From NCBI RefSeq assembly GCF_007991615.1, contig NZ_BJYR01000001.1, positions 203,370 to 267,369 of the forward strand: 64,000 nt of DNA. Direction: 5' to 3'. The notes under the pieces were generated by a model. It did not search any database and was not told where the DNA came from. It worked only from the letters and a program-made list of their open reading frames with translations. The DNA comes from Novosphingobium sediminis. GTDB lineage: Bacteria; Pseudomonadota; Alphaproteobacteria; Sphingomonadales; Sphingomonadaceae. Shown here piece after piece: positions 26,304-35,299 of the stretch (position 1 is its first letter; every line of letters begins with the position of its first letter). Both the position numbers and the translations under genes were made by a program.

Positions 26304-26939
26304 ATGAACCTCGCCACCACGATCCCGACAAACGCCATCGAACGCGCGGTATTCGAATGCATGTACCCGACCGAGGCGCTCTATGCTGCGACGACGAACC
26401 CGTTGCACCGCGCGATCCTGCTCAATTTCTGGCGGCATGTGCATCTGGAAGGTGCCGGGCTCTATGACGATATCACCGCCAGCGACATGATGATCGACCA
26501 CCCGGTCTACCGCGTGACCTGGGGTGCCAATCCCGCCGTGATCGAGGGCAAGGACGGCGTGAAGGGCTTCTACAACAGCGTCGGTCAGGCCGTGCTTTGG
26601 CATTCCGACGACCGCCTTGCGGTGAACGACTGGGGCATCTGCGACGAGATCACCTTCCACCAGCTGGCCAAGGGCGCTGACCTTTCGGCCATGGGCTATG
26701 ACGCGACCAAGGCCGATGCGCTCTACCACGTTTCCAGCCGGCAGGCTTTCGTCTGGCCCTATGACGACAAGGCGCGGCTTGCCGGGGAACACCTCTACGA
26801 GGATCCGACGAGCGTCCGCATCGAGGAAGTTTCTCCCGATGAGGCGACCACACCAGCCGCCATTCAAGCGATCCACAAGGCCAAGCTGGCTGAATTGGAA
26901 GTGCGTTTCGGCCCGCGGTACTGGGTCTATCAGGGCTGA
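26304..26939 (+). CDS. NTF2/SnoaL-like protein of unknown function
   Basis: The protein has 211 residues and no signal peptide. The central part (HRAILLNFWRHVHLEGAG, DDITASDMMIDHPVYR, IEGKDGVKGFYNSV) looks like the cone-shaped NTF2/SnoaL fold, which forms hydrophobic pockets for isomerases, dehydratases or ligand binding. I do not recognise a closer family. It lies inside the catabolic run, 24 bases after the alcohol dehydrogenase, so a role in the same pathway is likely. Confidence 0.5.
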   Translation: MNLATTIPTNAIERAVFECMYPTEALYAATTNPLHRAILLNFWRHVHLEGAGLYDDITASDMMIDHPVYRVTWGANPAVIEGKDGVKGFYNSVGQAVLWHSDDRLAVNDWGICDEITFHQLAKGADLSAMGYDATKADALYHVSSRQAFVWPYDDKARLAGEHLYEDPTSVRIEEVSPDEATTPAAIQAIHKAKLAELEVRFGPRYWVYQG

Positions 26940-26956
26940 GGGGAGGGTTCCCAGCC

Positions 26957-27793
26957 ATGCGCACGTTCCACGAAAAGCGCGCCTTCGTCACCGGCGGGGC
27001 CAGCGGGATCGGGTTCGGCATCGTCAAGGCGCTCGCCAAGCGCGGCGCGTTCGTGGTGATTGCCGATCTCAGGACCGACCATATCGACCGCGCCCTTCGC
27101 GAAGTGCGCGAGGCAGGGTTGGCGAGCAGCGTGGCCGCGCTGGCGCTCGACGTGACGGATCGCGCGGCTTTCGCGGCAGTGGCGGAGCGCATGGATATCG
27201 AACTCGGCGGGATCGACATACTCGTCAACAATGCCGGTGTCGGCGTCGAAGGGCCGGTGCTCGAAGCCGGTTATGCCGATTGGGATTTCGGCCTTGGCGT
27301 CAATCTCGGCGGGGTCGTCAATGGCCTGCAGGCCTTCCTGCCACGCATGATCGAGCATGGGCGGGGCGGGCACGTGGTCAACGTCTCGTCGCTGGCGGCG
27401 GCGGTGCGGATGCCGTCAAATTTCGCTATCTATGCTGCGGGCAAGGCAGCGGTTCTCAACCTTTCGGAAAACCTGCGCGAGGAACTGGCGGGCAAGGGCA
27501 TCGGCATGTCCGTGCTGTGCCCGGCTTTCGTGCGCTCCAACATCCATGAAGCCGCGCTCAATCGTCCGGCGCATCTGCGCGAAGGCAGCGGCTTCACGCA
27601 GAGCGAGGCGACTTTGCTGGAGCGGCCGCCGGGCGCCGACTGGATGGACCCCGAGACCGTGGGCGAGATCGTCGCCGAGGGCATCCTCGCGAACAGGCTC
27701 TACATCGTTACCCACGGCGAATTTCGGGACAAGATGCGCGAGCGCAATGAAGCGCTCTTGGATGCGGTGCCCGAAGCTGCCTTCCAGTACTAG
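26957..27793 (+). CDS. short-chain dehydrogenase/reductase, copy C
   Basis: The protein has 278 residues. Motifs are TGGASGIG, VIADLR, NNAGVGVEG and the active-site YAAGK. The C-terminal extension (THGEFRDKMRERNEALLDA) is unlike copies A and B. It is the last gene of the rightward catabolic run and its stop overlaps the convergent MFS gene by 4 bases. The Ser of the catalytic triad is in VNVSSLAAA. Confidence 0.85.
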   Translation: MRTFHEKRAFVTGGASGIGFGIVKALAKRGAFVVIADLRTDHIDRALREVREAGLASSVAALALDVTDRAAFAAVAERMDIELGGIDILVNNAGVGVEGPVLEAGYADWDFGLGVNLGGVVNGLQAFLPRMIEHGRGGHVVNVSSLAAAVRMPSNFAIYAAGKAAVLNLSENLREELAGKGIGMSVLCPAFVRSNIHEAALNRPAHLREGSGFTQSEATLLERPPGADWMDPETVGEIVAEGILANRLYIVTHGEFRDKMRERNEALLDAVPEAAFQY

Positions 27794-29262
27794 GCCGCTT
27801 TCTCTTCGCGCACCCGCAGCATGGCGAGCGCGGCCATTGCCATCACGATCGCGCCGACGAGCATCGTCCACTTTGGCTCGGTCGGGAAAAAGCTGCGGAT
27901 CACACCGCCCATGATTGTCGCGACCATGAGCTGCGGCACAACGATGAAAATGTTGAACACGCCGATGTAGATGCCGAACTTGTGCGGCGGCAGGACACGG
28001 GTGAGGATCACGTAGGGCATCGCAAGGATCGAGGCCCAGGCTACGCCGACAAAGACCATCGGCAGCAACAGCAGCCACTGATCGCGCAGCACCAGCAGCA
28101 GCAGGAAGCCCACACCGCCGCCAAGCAGGCAGGCCGCATGCGTGCGTGCGTTGCCAATCCGCTTGGCGAGGATCGGGAGGAGGAACGCGGCAAATGCCGC
28201 GACGCCGTTGTAGAAGGCGAACATCACCCCGACCCAGTCCGCACCCGCGTTGAAGGCGGTGCCCGTCGTGTCGACCGCGCCAAACGCGTATTTGGTCACG
28301 ACCGGTGTCGTGTAGATCCACATGATGAACAGCGCGGTCCAGGTGAAGAACTGCGCGACGGCCAGCTGCCGCATTTGTGCGGGCATCTGGGCCAGATCGC
28401 TCATGATCTCGGCGAGCGCGCCTTTGGCCCGCATGGCGCGCAGCACGATCTGGGCGAGGCCGAACGCCACCAATCCGCCGCCGAGAACATAGAGTTGCTT
28501 GTCGAGCCCGAGTTCGCCGACCACGGCAAGCAGTACCGCACCGAACACCAGCCACATCGGCCCGCGCGCGGAATAGACCAGCGGCTGCGAGCCTGGCTCG
28601 ACATGGCTTTCACCGCCGAAAGCCGCCATCTCCTCCGGGCTGTATTCTCGCACGCTGAAGGCTGTCCACGCCACGGCCAGCACCATTGCGGCCGCGCCGA
28701 TGAAGAAGCTGAGCCGCACGGAATCCGGCACCACGCCTTCAGGCGCGGTGTTGGCGATGCCGAGGTGCGTGAATAGCGCCGGCAGCACACTGCCGATCAC
28801 CGCGCCCGCACCAATGAACCAGGTCTGCAGTGCAAAGCCCTGCGCGCGCTGGTCGTCCGGCGTCATGTCGCCGACGAAGGCGCGGAAGGGCTCCATCGCG
28901 ATGTTGAGCGACGCGTCGAGGAGCCAGAGGAACCCTGCCGCGAGGAGCAGCACGCCTGTTTGCGGCAGACCAAGCAGCGCGAGCGCGGACAGCACCGCAC
29001 CCGCCACGAAATAGGGCCGGCGCCTTCCGAACCGGCCCCAGGTCCGGTCTGAATAGTGGCCGATCAGGGGCTGGACGATGAGCCCGGTCACGGGGCCAGC
29101 GATCCACAGGAAGGCGAGATTGTCTACGCTGCTGCCCAGTGACTGGAAAATGCGGCTGATATTGGCGTTCTGCAGTCCGAACGCGAGCTGGATGCCGAAG
29201 AAGCCGAAGCTCACGTTCCACAGTCCCCAGAAGGACTGCTGCGGTTTTTCCCGAGGTGTCAC
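27790..29262 (-). CDS. MFS sugar transporter (SLC45/MalY-like)
   Basis: The protein has 490 residues if begun at GTG 29262, which follows a GGGGGAG site. The frame is open upstream but without a better start. Twelve helices are apparent, with NISRIFQSLGSSVDNL, GHYSDRTWGRFGRRRPY and MEPFRAFVGDM matching the SLC45-like sucrose/maltose transporters. The Caulobacter homologue MalY acts with the TonB receptor MalA in maltodextrin use. Here the gene is downstream of the LacI regulator and close to a TonB receptor and glucosidases, so inner-membrane import of maltose or maltodextrin is likely. Confidence 0.8.
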   Translation of the reverse strand: MTPREKPQQSFWGLWNVSFGFFGIQLAFGLQNANISRIFQSLGSSVDNLAFLWIAGPVTGLIVQPLIGHYSDRTWGRFGRRRPYFVAGAVLSALALLGLPQTGVLLLAAGFLWLLDASLNIAMEPFRAFVGDMTPDDQRAQGFALQTWFIGAGAVIGSVLPALFTHLGIANTAPEGVVPDSVRLSFFIGAAAMVLAVAWTAFSVREYSPEEMAAFGGESHVEPGSQPLVYSARGPMWLVFGAVLLAVVGELGLDKQLYVLGGGLVAFGLAQIVLRAMRAKGALAEIMSDLAQMPAQMRQLAVAQFFTWTALFIMWIYTTPVVTKYAFGAVDTTGTAFNAGADWVGVMFAFYNGVAAFAAFLLPILAKRIGNARTHAACLLGGGVGFLLLLVLRDQWLLLLPMVFVGVAWASILAMPYVILTRVLPPHKFGIYIGVFNIFIVVPQLMVATIMGGVIRSFFPTEPKWTMLVGAIVMAMAALAMLRVREEKAA

Positions 29263-29357
29263 GCTGCTTCTGGCTCCCCCATGCGCCTTGCTGCGCAGGC
29301 ATTTGCTTTGTTTTCGTGAGCCAACCCTAGGCCAGCATGAAGGCTCGGGCAGCAATG

Positions 29358-29369
29358 CATACGAATGTC
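29358..29369. promoter_or_regulatory. LacI-type operator-like element before the MFS sugar transporter
   Basis: GCATACGAATGT lies in the gap between the regulator gene and the transporter gene, 96 bases before the transporter start. It differs from the element at 15435 in one base. An operator for the adjacent LacI protein is the likely reading. Confidence 0.45.
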
Positions 29370-29404
29370 ATCCATATGCCTGCATTTTTATGCTGCGGGG
29401 CAAC

Positions 29405-30439
29405 TCATCCGCCAGTGCTGCCGCGCACGACCAGCCGGGTGGGCAGGAAGGGGGAGGGCGGCGGCTTGTCCTCGACTTGCGCCATCACCGTTTCGACGAG
29501 CGCGACCCCGGCATGGCGCATGTCCTGCATCACCGTTGTGAGCGGCGGCGAAGTAAGACTGGCGGCCGGAATATCGTCGAACCCGACAAGGGCGACGTCG
29601 CCCGGAATGGATAGGCCAGCCTCGCCAAGTGCGCGCATGGCGCCAATCGCGATGAGGTCGCTCGCTGCAAAGATCGCATCGAACGGCTTGCCGCTCGCCA
29701 GCAGCTTTTTCGCGGCCTGATAGCCCAGCTCCTCTGAGGAAATCGCCGGGACGACGAGATCGGGATCGTGCGTCAGCCCCGCTGTCTCGATCGCACGGAC
29801 AAGGCCTTCGCAGCGGTTCTTGAACTCCGGATAATGGCTGTCCGCCTGGCCCAGAAACGCGATCTTGCGGCGCCCGCGGGCGAGGAGATGCTCGCCAGCA
29901 AGCCGGCCCGCGCCGAAGTTGTCCGAACCGACTGTGGCGCCGATGGTGTCAGGCTCCACCGCGCCCCAGCGAACGAAATGCGCGCCGCTGCGCACCAATT
30001 GCCTGAGGCGGCTTTCGTAGAGCGTGTAGTCGCCGTAGCCGAGCAGGATCAGCCCGTCCGCACGGTGGCTGTCCTGATAGCGCTTGTGCCAGTCATCCTC
30101 GAGCCGCTGGAACGAAATCAGCAGATCCAGACCGCGCGCTGCGCAGTGCCGGGTGATCGAGCCCAGCATGGCAAGGAAGAACGGGTTGATGCCCGATTCA
30201 TCCGGCGTCGGATCCTCGAAGAACAGCAGTGCGAGTGTGTTCGAGCGCTGCGAGCGCAGGGAAGAGGCGTTCTTGTCGACCGTATAGCCCAGTTGGCGGG
30301 CAATTGCCTCGATCTTCTGGCGCGTGGCGAGGCTGACCGACTTGCTTCCCCGCAGCGCGCGGCTCACCGTCGGCTGCGAAACCCCCGCCAGATAGGCGAT
30401 GTCGAAACTGGTCGGCTTGTTGGACGGCCTGCGGCCCAT
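29405..30439 (-). CDS. LacI family transcriptional regulator of maltodextrin genes
   Basis: The protein has 344 residues from ATG 30439, nine bases after AGGAGG. A TTG nine bases earlier abuts that site and is less likely. The DNA-binding domain has SFDIAYLAGVSQPTVSRALR and the hinge helix segment. The periplasmic-binding-protein-like sensor ends with the family DVALVGFDDIPAASLTSPPL. It stands between the sugar transporter and the sugar TonB receptor and probably represses both. Related LacI proteins respond to maltose or glucose derivatives. Confidence 0.85.
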   Translation of the reverse strand: MGRRPSNKPTSFDIAYLAGVSQPTVSRALRGSKSVSLATRQKIEAIARQLGYTVDKNASSLRSQRSNTLALLFFEDPTPDESGINPFFLAMLGSITRHCAARGLDLLISFQRLEDDWHKRYQDSHRADGLILLGYGDYTLYESRLRQLVRSGAHFVRWGAVEPDTIGATVGSDNFGAGRLAGEHLLARGRRKIAFLGQADSHYPEFKNRCEGLVRAIETAGLTHDPDLVVPAISSEELGYQAAKKLLASGKPFDAIFAASDLIAIGAMRALGEAGLSIPGDVALVGFDDIPAASLTSPPLTTVMQDMRHAGVALVETVMAQVEDKPPPSPFLPTRLVVRGSTGG

Positions 30440-30748
30440 CGCTTGCAACCTCCTGCCCCGGTCGCCGCGGTGTGTCCCGACAGTCGACCTATGCGCAACC
30501 TACGCATGGAAATGCATGGAAGCAATTGCCCCCTAGGACTCGGCGGTGGATCGCGCAAAAGCGCTGCGGGAGCGTGGCAATTCGGTGTCACTTCAATGTG
30601 CTAAGGCCGCGGAATCCCGATGGTATACGTATGCCATATTCGTTCCATCGCGGCCCGGCTCTACCCAGCATCCCGTACTGAACCCGGAAAAACCGCGTTC
30701 CGACAACGTCGAGGCCACAATTGGCCGCATGGGGGAGATCTGATTTCC
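30440..30748. promoter_or_regulatory. divergent control region between lacI-type gene and TonB receptor
   Basis: This 309-base stretch has no gene. It contains a near-palindrome TGGTATACGTATGCCA at 30621-30636, about 113 bases before the receptor start, and a weaker GCATGGAAATGC at 30504-30515. The first matches the element before zwf at 11 of 16 positions. Both promoters for the divergent genes must lie here. The element at 30621 is the best candidate operator for the LacI protein. Confidence 0.5.
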
Positions 30749-33556
30749 ATGGCTAAGCACACCCTTTTTGTAATGGGCAGTTCTGCGATCGCGCTGACCG
30801 CTGCCGCTTTCGCCGCTCCTGCCTTCGCGCAGGAAACCACGCCGCAGGCCGCTGAAGCCGCTTCGGGCAACGCCGCAGACGACGGCGCCATCGTCGTCAC
30901 CGGCTACCGCGCCTCGCTCAATGCCTCGGCCTCGATCAAGCGCGGCGCGCCGACGATCGTCGAAGCGCTTTCGGCTGAAGACATCGGCAAGCTGCCCGAC
31001 GTTTCGATCGCAGACTCGCTCGCCCGACTGCCCGGCGTCACTTCGCAGCGCCTCGAAGGCCGCGACCAGCGTCTCTCGATCCGCGGCCTCGGCCCGGACT
31101 TCGGCACCACGCTGCTGAACGGCCGCGAGCAGGTCACTGTCGGTGACAACCGCGGCGTCGAGTACGATCAGTATCCGGCCGAATTCTTCAAGAACGTCGT
31201 TGTCTACAAGGCGCCGACCCCGTCGCTGGTCGCTGCCGGTATCGCCGGTACGGTCGACCTGCGCATGCTGCGCCCGCTTTCGCAGAAGGACCGCATCATT
31301 TCGCTGCAGCTGCGCGGCCAGATGAACGGCTCGAAGAAGCTCAACCCCGATGGCAGCCGCTATGGCTACCGCGCTTCGGCGGCCTACGTCGACAAGTTCG
31401 CGGATGACACCTTCGGCATCGCCATCGGCGTTTCGGCGACCGATGCGCCTTCGCAGAACGAGCGCTACAACGCCTGGGGCTTCCCCAACAGCGGTTCGGC
31501 CGGCGGTGCGCTGCTCCTTGGCGGCGCCAAGCCCTATGTGCAGTCGAACAAGCTGCAGCGCTACGGCGCGGTGGCGACCCTCGAGTACCAGCCGAGCGAG
31601 AACTTCCACTCGACCCTCGACGTGCTCTATTCGCACTTCAAGGAAACCCAGCTCCTGCGCGGCATCGAATTCCCGATCGCGCCGGATTGGGGTTCGGGCG
31701 CGACTGTCGAGCCGGGCTACAAGGTCAGCAACGGCCTCGTCACCGAAGCGACCATCTCGGGCGTTCATGCTGTGCAGCGTAACGACCGCAACAGCCGCGA
31801 AGCCGACAATTTCTCGGTGGGCTGGAACAACCAGGTCAAGCTCAGCGACAAGATCAACCTGAACGTCGACGCTTCCTACAGCCTCGCCAAGCGTACCGAC
31901 GACCTGCTCGAGACCTACACCGGCACCGGCTACAGCGTGAGCGGTCCCTCGGATACGCTGCATATCTCGGCCAACCCGAACGGCACGTTCAACATCGTTC
32001 CGACGCTCAACTACGCCGACAAGTCCATCTTCGGCCTGACCGACCCGCGTGGCTGGGGCTACAACGGCACCAAGGCCGTCGTGCAGGCGGGCTTCCTCAA
32101 CCGTCCGAAGTTCAAGGACGAGCTGATCTCGCTCCGTGCTGACCTTGACGGCGCGATCGAGGGCGCTGGCCCGATTGCCGGTTGGCAGATCGGCGGCAAC
32201 TTCAGCCGCCGCAAGAAGACCTCGGCGTTCACCTCGTTCTTCCTGTGCCCCAAGGGCACCGGCAGCAACTGCTCGGTGGACAGCGGCACGACCCAGTTCG
32301 CGCCGATCCCGGATGCTGCGGTCATCGGCACCGTGCCGCTCGCCTACCTCGGCGTGCCGCAGATGCTTGCGCTCGATCCGGTCTACCTCGTCAACAACTC
32401 GCTGTCCTCGGTTTACGACAACCGCCCGGTTTCGCTGGTGCGTGACAACACCGTCACCGAAAAGGTGTGGACCGCGTACGGCATGATCAAGCTTGACGGC
32501 GATGTCGGCGGCAAGAAGCTCACCGGCTCGATCGGCGTGCAGGCGGTCTACACCGACCAAAGCTCGACCGGTTCGATCTCGAACTTTGATGCAGCAACGG
32601 GCAACGTGCTGGTTGTTCCCGCCACGGGTGGTGACAAGTTCTGGCGTGTCCTGCCGAGCGCGAACTTCTCGCTCGAGGTCGCCAATTCGACCTTCGTGAA
32701 GCTGGCCGCCTCGCTGAGCATGGTGCGTCCGCGCCTTGACCAGGAACGCGTCAACCAGGAACTGAACTTCAACTTCCAGAACCTCGGTTCCAACGACCCG
32801 ACCCGTCCGTTCTTCCAGTCGACCGGCGGCAACGCGCTGCTGCGTCCCTACAAGGCGGCCAACCTCGACGTTTCGGTTGAGCATTACTTCCCGAAGGGTG
32901 GCTACGTCTCGCTGGCGGGCTACTACAAGAAGCTGACCGACTTCGTGAACCCGCAGCGCAACCTGCCGTTCGACTTCAGCGCGGTGGCGGCTTCGCTCCC
33001 GGCGTTCATCCGCGATCAGCTCAAGACCACGGTTGGTGTGGTTTCGCAGCCGCTCAACGATGGCGAAGGCTCGCTCAAGGGTGCGGAGTTCACGCTCTCG
33101 CTGCCGTTCTCGCTGGTCTCGCCGTCGCTTGACGGGTTCGGCTTCTATGGCAGCGGTTCGTACACCGACAGCACGATCCGCCTGAACAGCGATCCGGCCA
33201 ACCCGATCACGCTGCCGGGTCTGTCGGACTGGGTGGGCAACGCTTCGGTCTACTACGAAAAGCACGGCTTCCAGGTCCGCGCTTCGTACCGCTACCGCTC
33301 GAAGTTCCTCGCCGAGGTCGCCGGTCTTTCGGCCAACCCGACCTACCGCACGGCGAAGGCAGAAGGCATCCTCGACGCCCAGATCGGGTACGACTTCCAG
33401 CCCGGTTCGGCGCTTGAAGGCCTCTCGATCCTGTTCCAGGCGCGCAACCTCACCGATCGTCCGTTCATCACGTACCAGAACAACGATACGCGCCAGGTGA
33501 TCGACTATCAGCGCTACGGCCGCGACTTCTACGTCGGGCTTAGCTACAAGTTCTAA
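30749..33556 (+). CDS. TonB-dependent receptor, probable maltodextrin transporter (TIGR01782-like)
   Basis: The protein has 935 residues from ATG 30749. The signal peptide ends at APAFAQ, followed by the TonB box-like AIVVTGYRASLNAS. The plug has EDIGKLPDVSIADSLARLPG and IRGLGPDFGTTLLNGRE, which typify the Xanthomonas/Caulobacter carbohydrate receptor group. The barrel ends in VGLSYKF. The divergent LacI gene and downstream amylase and glucosidases point to maltodextrins, as for Caulobacter MalA. Confidence 0.88.
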   Translation: MAKHTLFVMGSSAIALTAAAFAAPAFAQETTPQAAEAASGNAADDGAIVVTGYRASLNASASIKRGAPTIVEALSAEDIGKLPDVSIADSLARLPGVTSQRLEGRDQRLSIRGLGPDFGTTLLNGREQVTVGDNRGVEYDQYPAEFFKNVVVYKAPTPSLVAAGIAGTVDLRMLRPLSQKDRIISLQLRGQMNGSKKLNPDGSRYGYRASAAYVDKFADDTFGIAIGVSATDAPSQNERYNAWGFPNSGSAGGALLLGGAKPYVQSNKLQRYGAVATLEYQPSENFHSTLDVLYSHFKETQLLRGIEFPIAPDWGSGATVEPGYKVSNGLVTEATISGVHAVQRNDRNSREADNFSVGWNNQVKLSDKINLNVDASYSLAKRTDDLLETYTGTGYSVSGPSDTLHISANPNGTFNIVPTLNYADKSIFGLTDPRGWGYNGTKAVVQAGFLNRPKFKDELISLRADLDGAIEGAGPIAGWQIGGNFSRRKKTSAFTSFFLCPKGTGSNCSVDSGTTQFAPIPDAAVIGTVPLAYLGVPQMLALDPVYLVNNSLSSVYDNRPVSLVRDNTVTEKVWTAYGMIKLDGDVGGKKLTGSIGVQAVYTDQSSTGSISNFDAATGNVLVVPATGGDKFWRVLPSANFSLEVANSTFVKLAASLSMVRPRLDQERVNQELNFNFQNLGSNDPTRPFFQSTGGNALLRPYKAANLDVSVEHYFPKGGYVSLAGYYKKLTDFVNPQRNLPFDFSAVAASLPAFIRDQLKTTVGVVSQPLNDGEGSLKGAEFTLSLPFSLVSPSLDGFGFYGSGSYTDSTIRLNSDPANPITLPGLSDWVGNASVYYEKHGFQVRASYRYRSKFLAEVAGLSANPTYRTAKAEGILDAQIGYDFQPGSALEGLSILFQARNLTDRPFITYQNNDTRQVIDYQRYGRDFYVGLSYKF

Positions 33557-33571
33557 TAGCTATGCGGGGTT

Positions 33572-33605
33572 CGGGCGGATGGCTTGCTGCAAGACCATCC
33601 GCCCG
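33572..33605 (+). other. strong hairpin between TonB receptor and halogenase genes
   Basis: CGGGCGGATGG (33572-33582) pairs perfectly with CCATCCGCCCG (33595-33605), and the loop adds CTTG with CAAG. That is 11 plus 4 pairs. No T-run follows, so complete termination is doubtful. Placement right after the receptor stop suggests message stabilisation or attenuation of the downstream enzyme genes. Confidence 0.6.
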
Positions 33606-33748
33606 GTACCTTCGCGCGATGCCCTATACCTCGATCAAGCACTGGCAGGCTGACCGGCCTTCGGTCGGCCGCGTCAGGATGGCCGTGCCCGCCATGCGCA
33701 TTGCTGGCTGCGCGGCTTCCATTTCCACCATGTCGCGAGGAGCCTGCG

Positions 33749-35299
33749 ATGAGCAGCACCGACACCAGCGGTAGCGCTAGCGCCACGGGGCCAGTGCGCA
33801 TCGTCGTGGCAGGTGGCGGCACTGCGGGATGGATGACCGCAGCAGCCTTTGGCCACTTCCTTGATTCCGGCTTCACCGTCACGCTTGTCGAATCCGAAGA
33901 GATCGGCACCGTCGGCGTGGGCGAAGCAACGATCCCCCAGATCCGCATGTTCAACCAGGCGCTCGGCATCGACGAGGATGCGTTCATCCGCGCGACGCAA
34001 GCGACGTTCAAGCTTGCCATCGAGTTCGTGGGTTGGGGTGCGCCGGGCGAGCGCTACATGCACGCGTTCGGCGATGTCGGCCGCGATGTCGGGCTTTGCG
34101 CCTTCCATCACTACTGGTCGCGCGCGCGCCGCCTCGGCATTGCCGGGCCTGCCGGTGACTACGCGATCAACGACGTGGCGGCGCACGCCGGCCGCATGCA
34201 TCGCGGCGGGCCGCTGACCAGCCGCAACATTCCCGAAATGCCCCACGCTTTCCATTTCGACGCCGGGCTTTATGCGGCATTCCTGCGCCAGTTCGGCGAA
34301 GCGCGTGGCGTCAGCCGCCGCGAAGGCAAGATCCAGGAAGTCCGCCAGAATCCGCTGACTGGTGACATCACTTCGCTCGTGCTCGCTTCGGGTGAGGAGA
34401 TCGCCGGCGACCTCTTCATCGACTGCACCGGCTTTCGCGGCCTGCTGATCGGCGGCACGATGGGCAGCGGTTATGTCGACTGGACCAAGTGGCTGCCCTG
34501 CGACCGTGCGCTGGCCGTGCCGAGCGGCCGCGTTGAGGATTTCACCCCCTATACCCGCGCCACGGCGCACGATGCGGGCTGGCAGTGGCGCATCCCGCTG
34601 CAGCACCGCACCGGCAACGGCCGCGTCTATTGCAGTTCTTTCATTTCGGACGATCAGGCGGCCGAAAGCCTGCTCGCGCATCTCGACGCACCAGCGCTCG
34701 CCGATCCGCGTCCGATCCGCTTCACCACCGGCCGCCGTGCCGAGGCGTGGCGCGGCAACGTGATCGCGGTGGGGCTTTCGAGCGGGTTCCTCGAGCCGCT
34801 GGAATCGACCAGCATTCACCTCATCCAATCGGCTATCTCGCGCATCCTGAAGTTCCTGCCCGGCAAGGACCAGACGCAGGCCGCGCGTGATGAATACAAC
34901 CGCCAGTTCACGTCCGAGATGGAGCGCATCCGCGATTTCATCGTGCTGCACTATCACGTGAACCAGCGGCCCGAGCCCTTCTGGCAGGCTGTTCGCGACA
35001 TGGCGCTGCCGGACAGTCTCTCCGAGCGGATCGAGCTCTTCCGCGCCAATGGCCATATCTTCCGCCACGGTGACGAACTCTTCAGCGAAGTGGGCTGGTT
35101 CCAGGTCATGGCCGGGCAGGGGATCGTTCCCGAACGCAGCCACGCGCTTGCCGAGACGATCGATGTGGCCGATCTCAAGTCCTACCTCGAAACGCTCAAT
35201 GCGCTCTATCGGCGCGAGGTGGAGCGTTATCTCAGCCATGCGGAATTCATCGCCCGCAATTGCGCCGCGCCGCCGCTCAAGCTGGATGCGGTTGCGTGA
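33749..35299 (+). CDS. flavin-dependent tryptophan-halogenase-like protein, copy 1
   Basis: The protein has 516 residues from ATG 33749, preceded by GAGGAG; upstream frame is not conserved. FAD motif VVAGGGTAGWM is near residue 19. Lys88 in ATFKLAIEFVGW corresponds to the catalytic lysine of halogenases, the signature GWQWRIPL is intact, and the essential Glu is in GFLEPLEST. All halogenase hallmarks are therefore kept. Similar genes sit next to carbohydrate TonB receptors in many sphingomonads and their real substrate is unknown. A free-indole or other aromatic halogenation activity is known for some relatives such as BrvH. It is coupled to the amylase gene by a GTGA overlap. Confidence 0.85.
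   Translation: MSSTDTSGSASATGPVRIVVAGGGTAGWMTAAAFGHFLDSGFTVTLVESEEIGTVGVGEATIPQIRMFNQALGIDEDAFIRATQATFKLAIEFVGWGAPGERYMHAFGDVGRDVGLCAFHHYWSRARRLGIAGPAGDYAINDVAAHAGRMHRGGPLTSRNIPEMPHAFHFDAGLYAAFLRQFGEARGVSRREGKIQEVRQNPLTGDITSLVLASGEEIAGDLFIDCTGFRGLLIGGTMGSGYVDWTKWLPCDRALAVPSGRVEDFTPYTRATAHDAGWQWRIPLQHRTGNGRVYCSSFISDDQAAESLLAHLDAPALADPRPIRFTTGRRAEAWRGNVIAVGLSSGFLEPLESTSIHLIQSAISRILKFLPGKDQTQAARDEYNRQFTSEMERIRDFIVLHYHVNQRPEPFWQAVRDMALPDSLSERIELFRANGHIFRHGDELFSEVGWFQVMAGQGIVPERSHALAETIDVADLKSYLETLNALYRREVERYLSHAEFIARNCAAPPLKLDAVA

Noticed and set aside
24348..26876. 842-codon open frame on the minus strand
   Set aside because: It runs antisense across the MBL, SDR and alcohol dehydrogenase genes, all with clear motifs. 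It is a compositional shadow.
30593..33265. 890-codon open frame on the minus strand
   Set aside because: It is antisense to the TonB receptor, whose signal peptide, plug motifs and terminal Phe are all intact.
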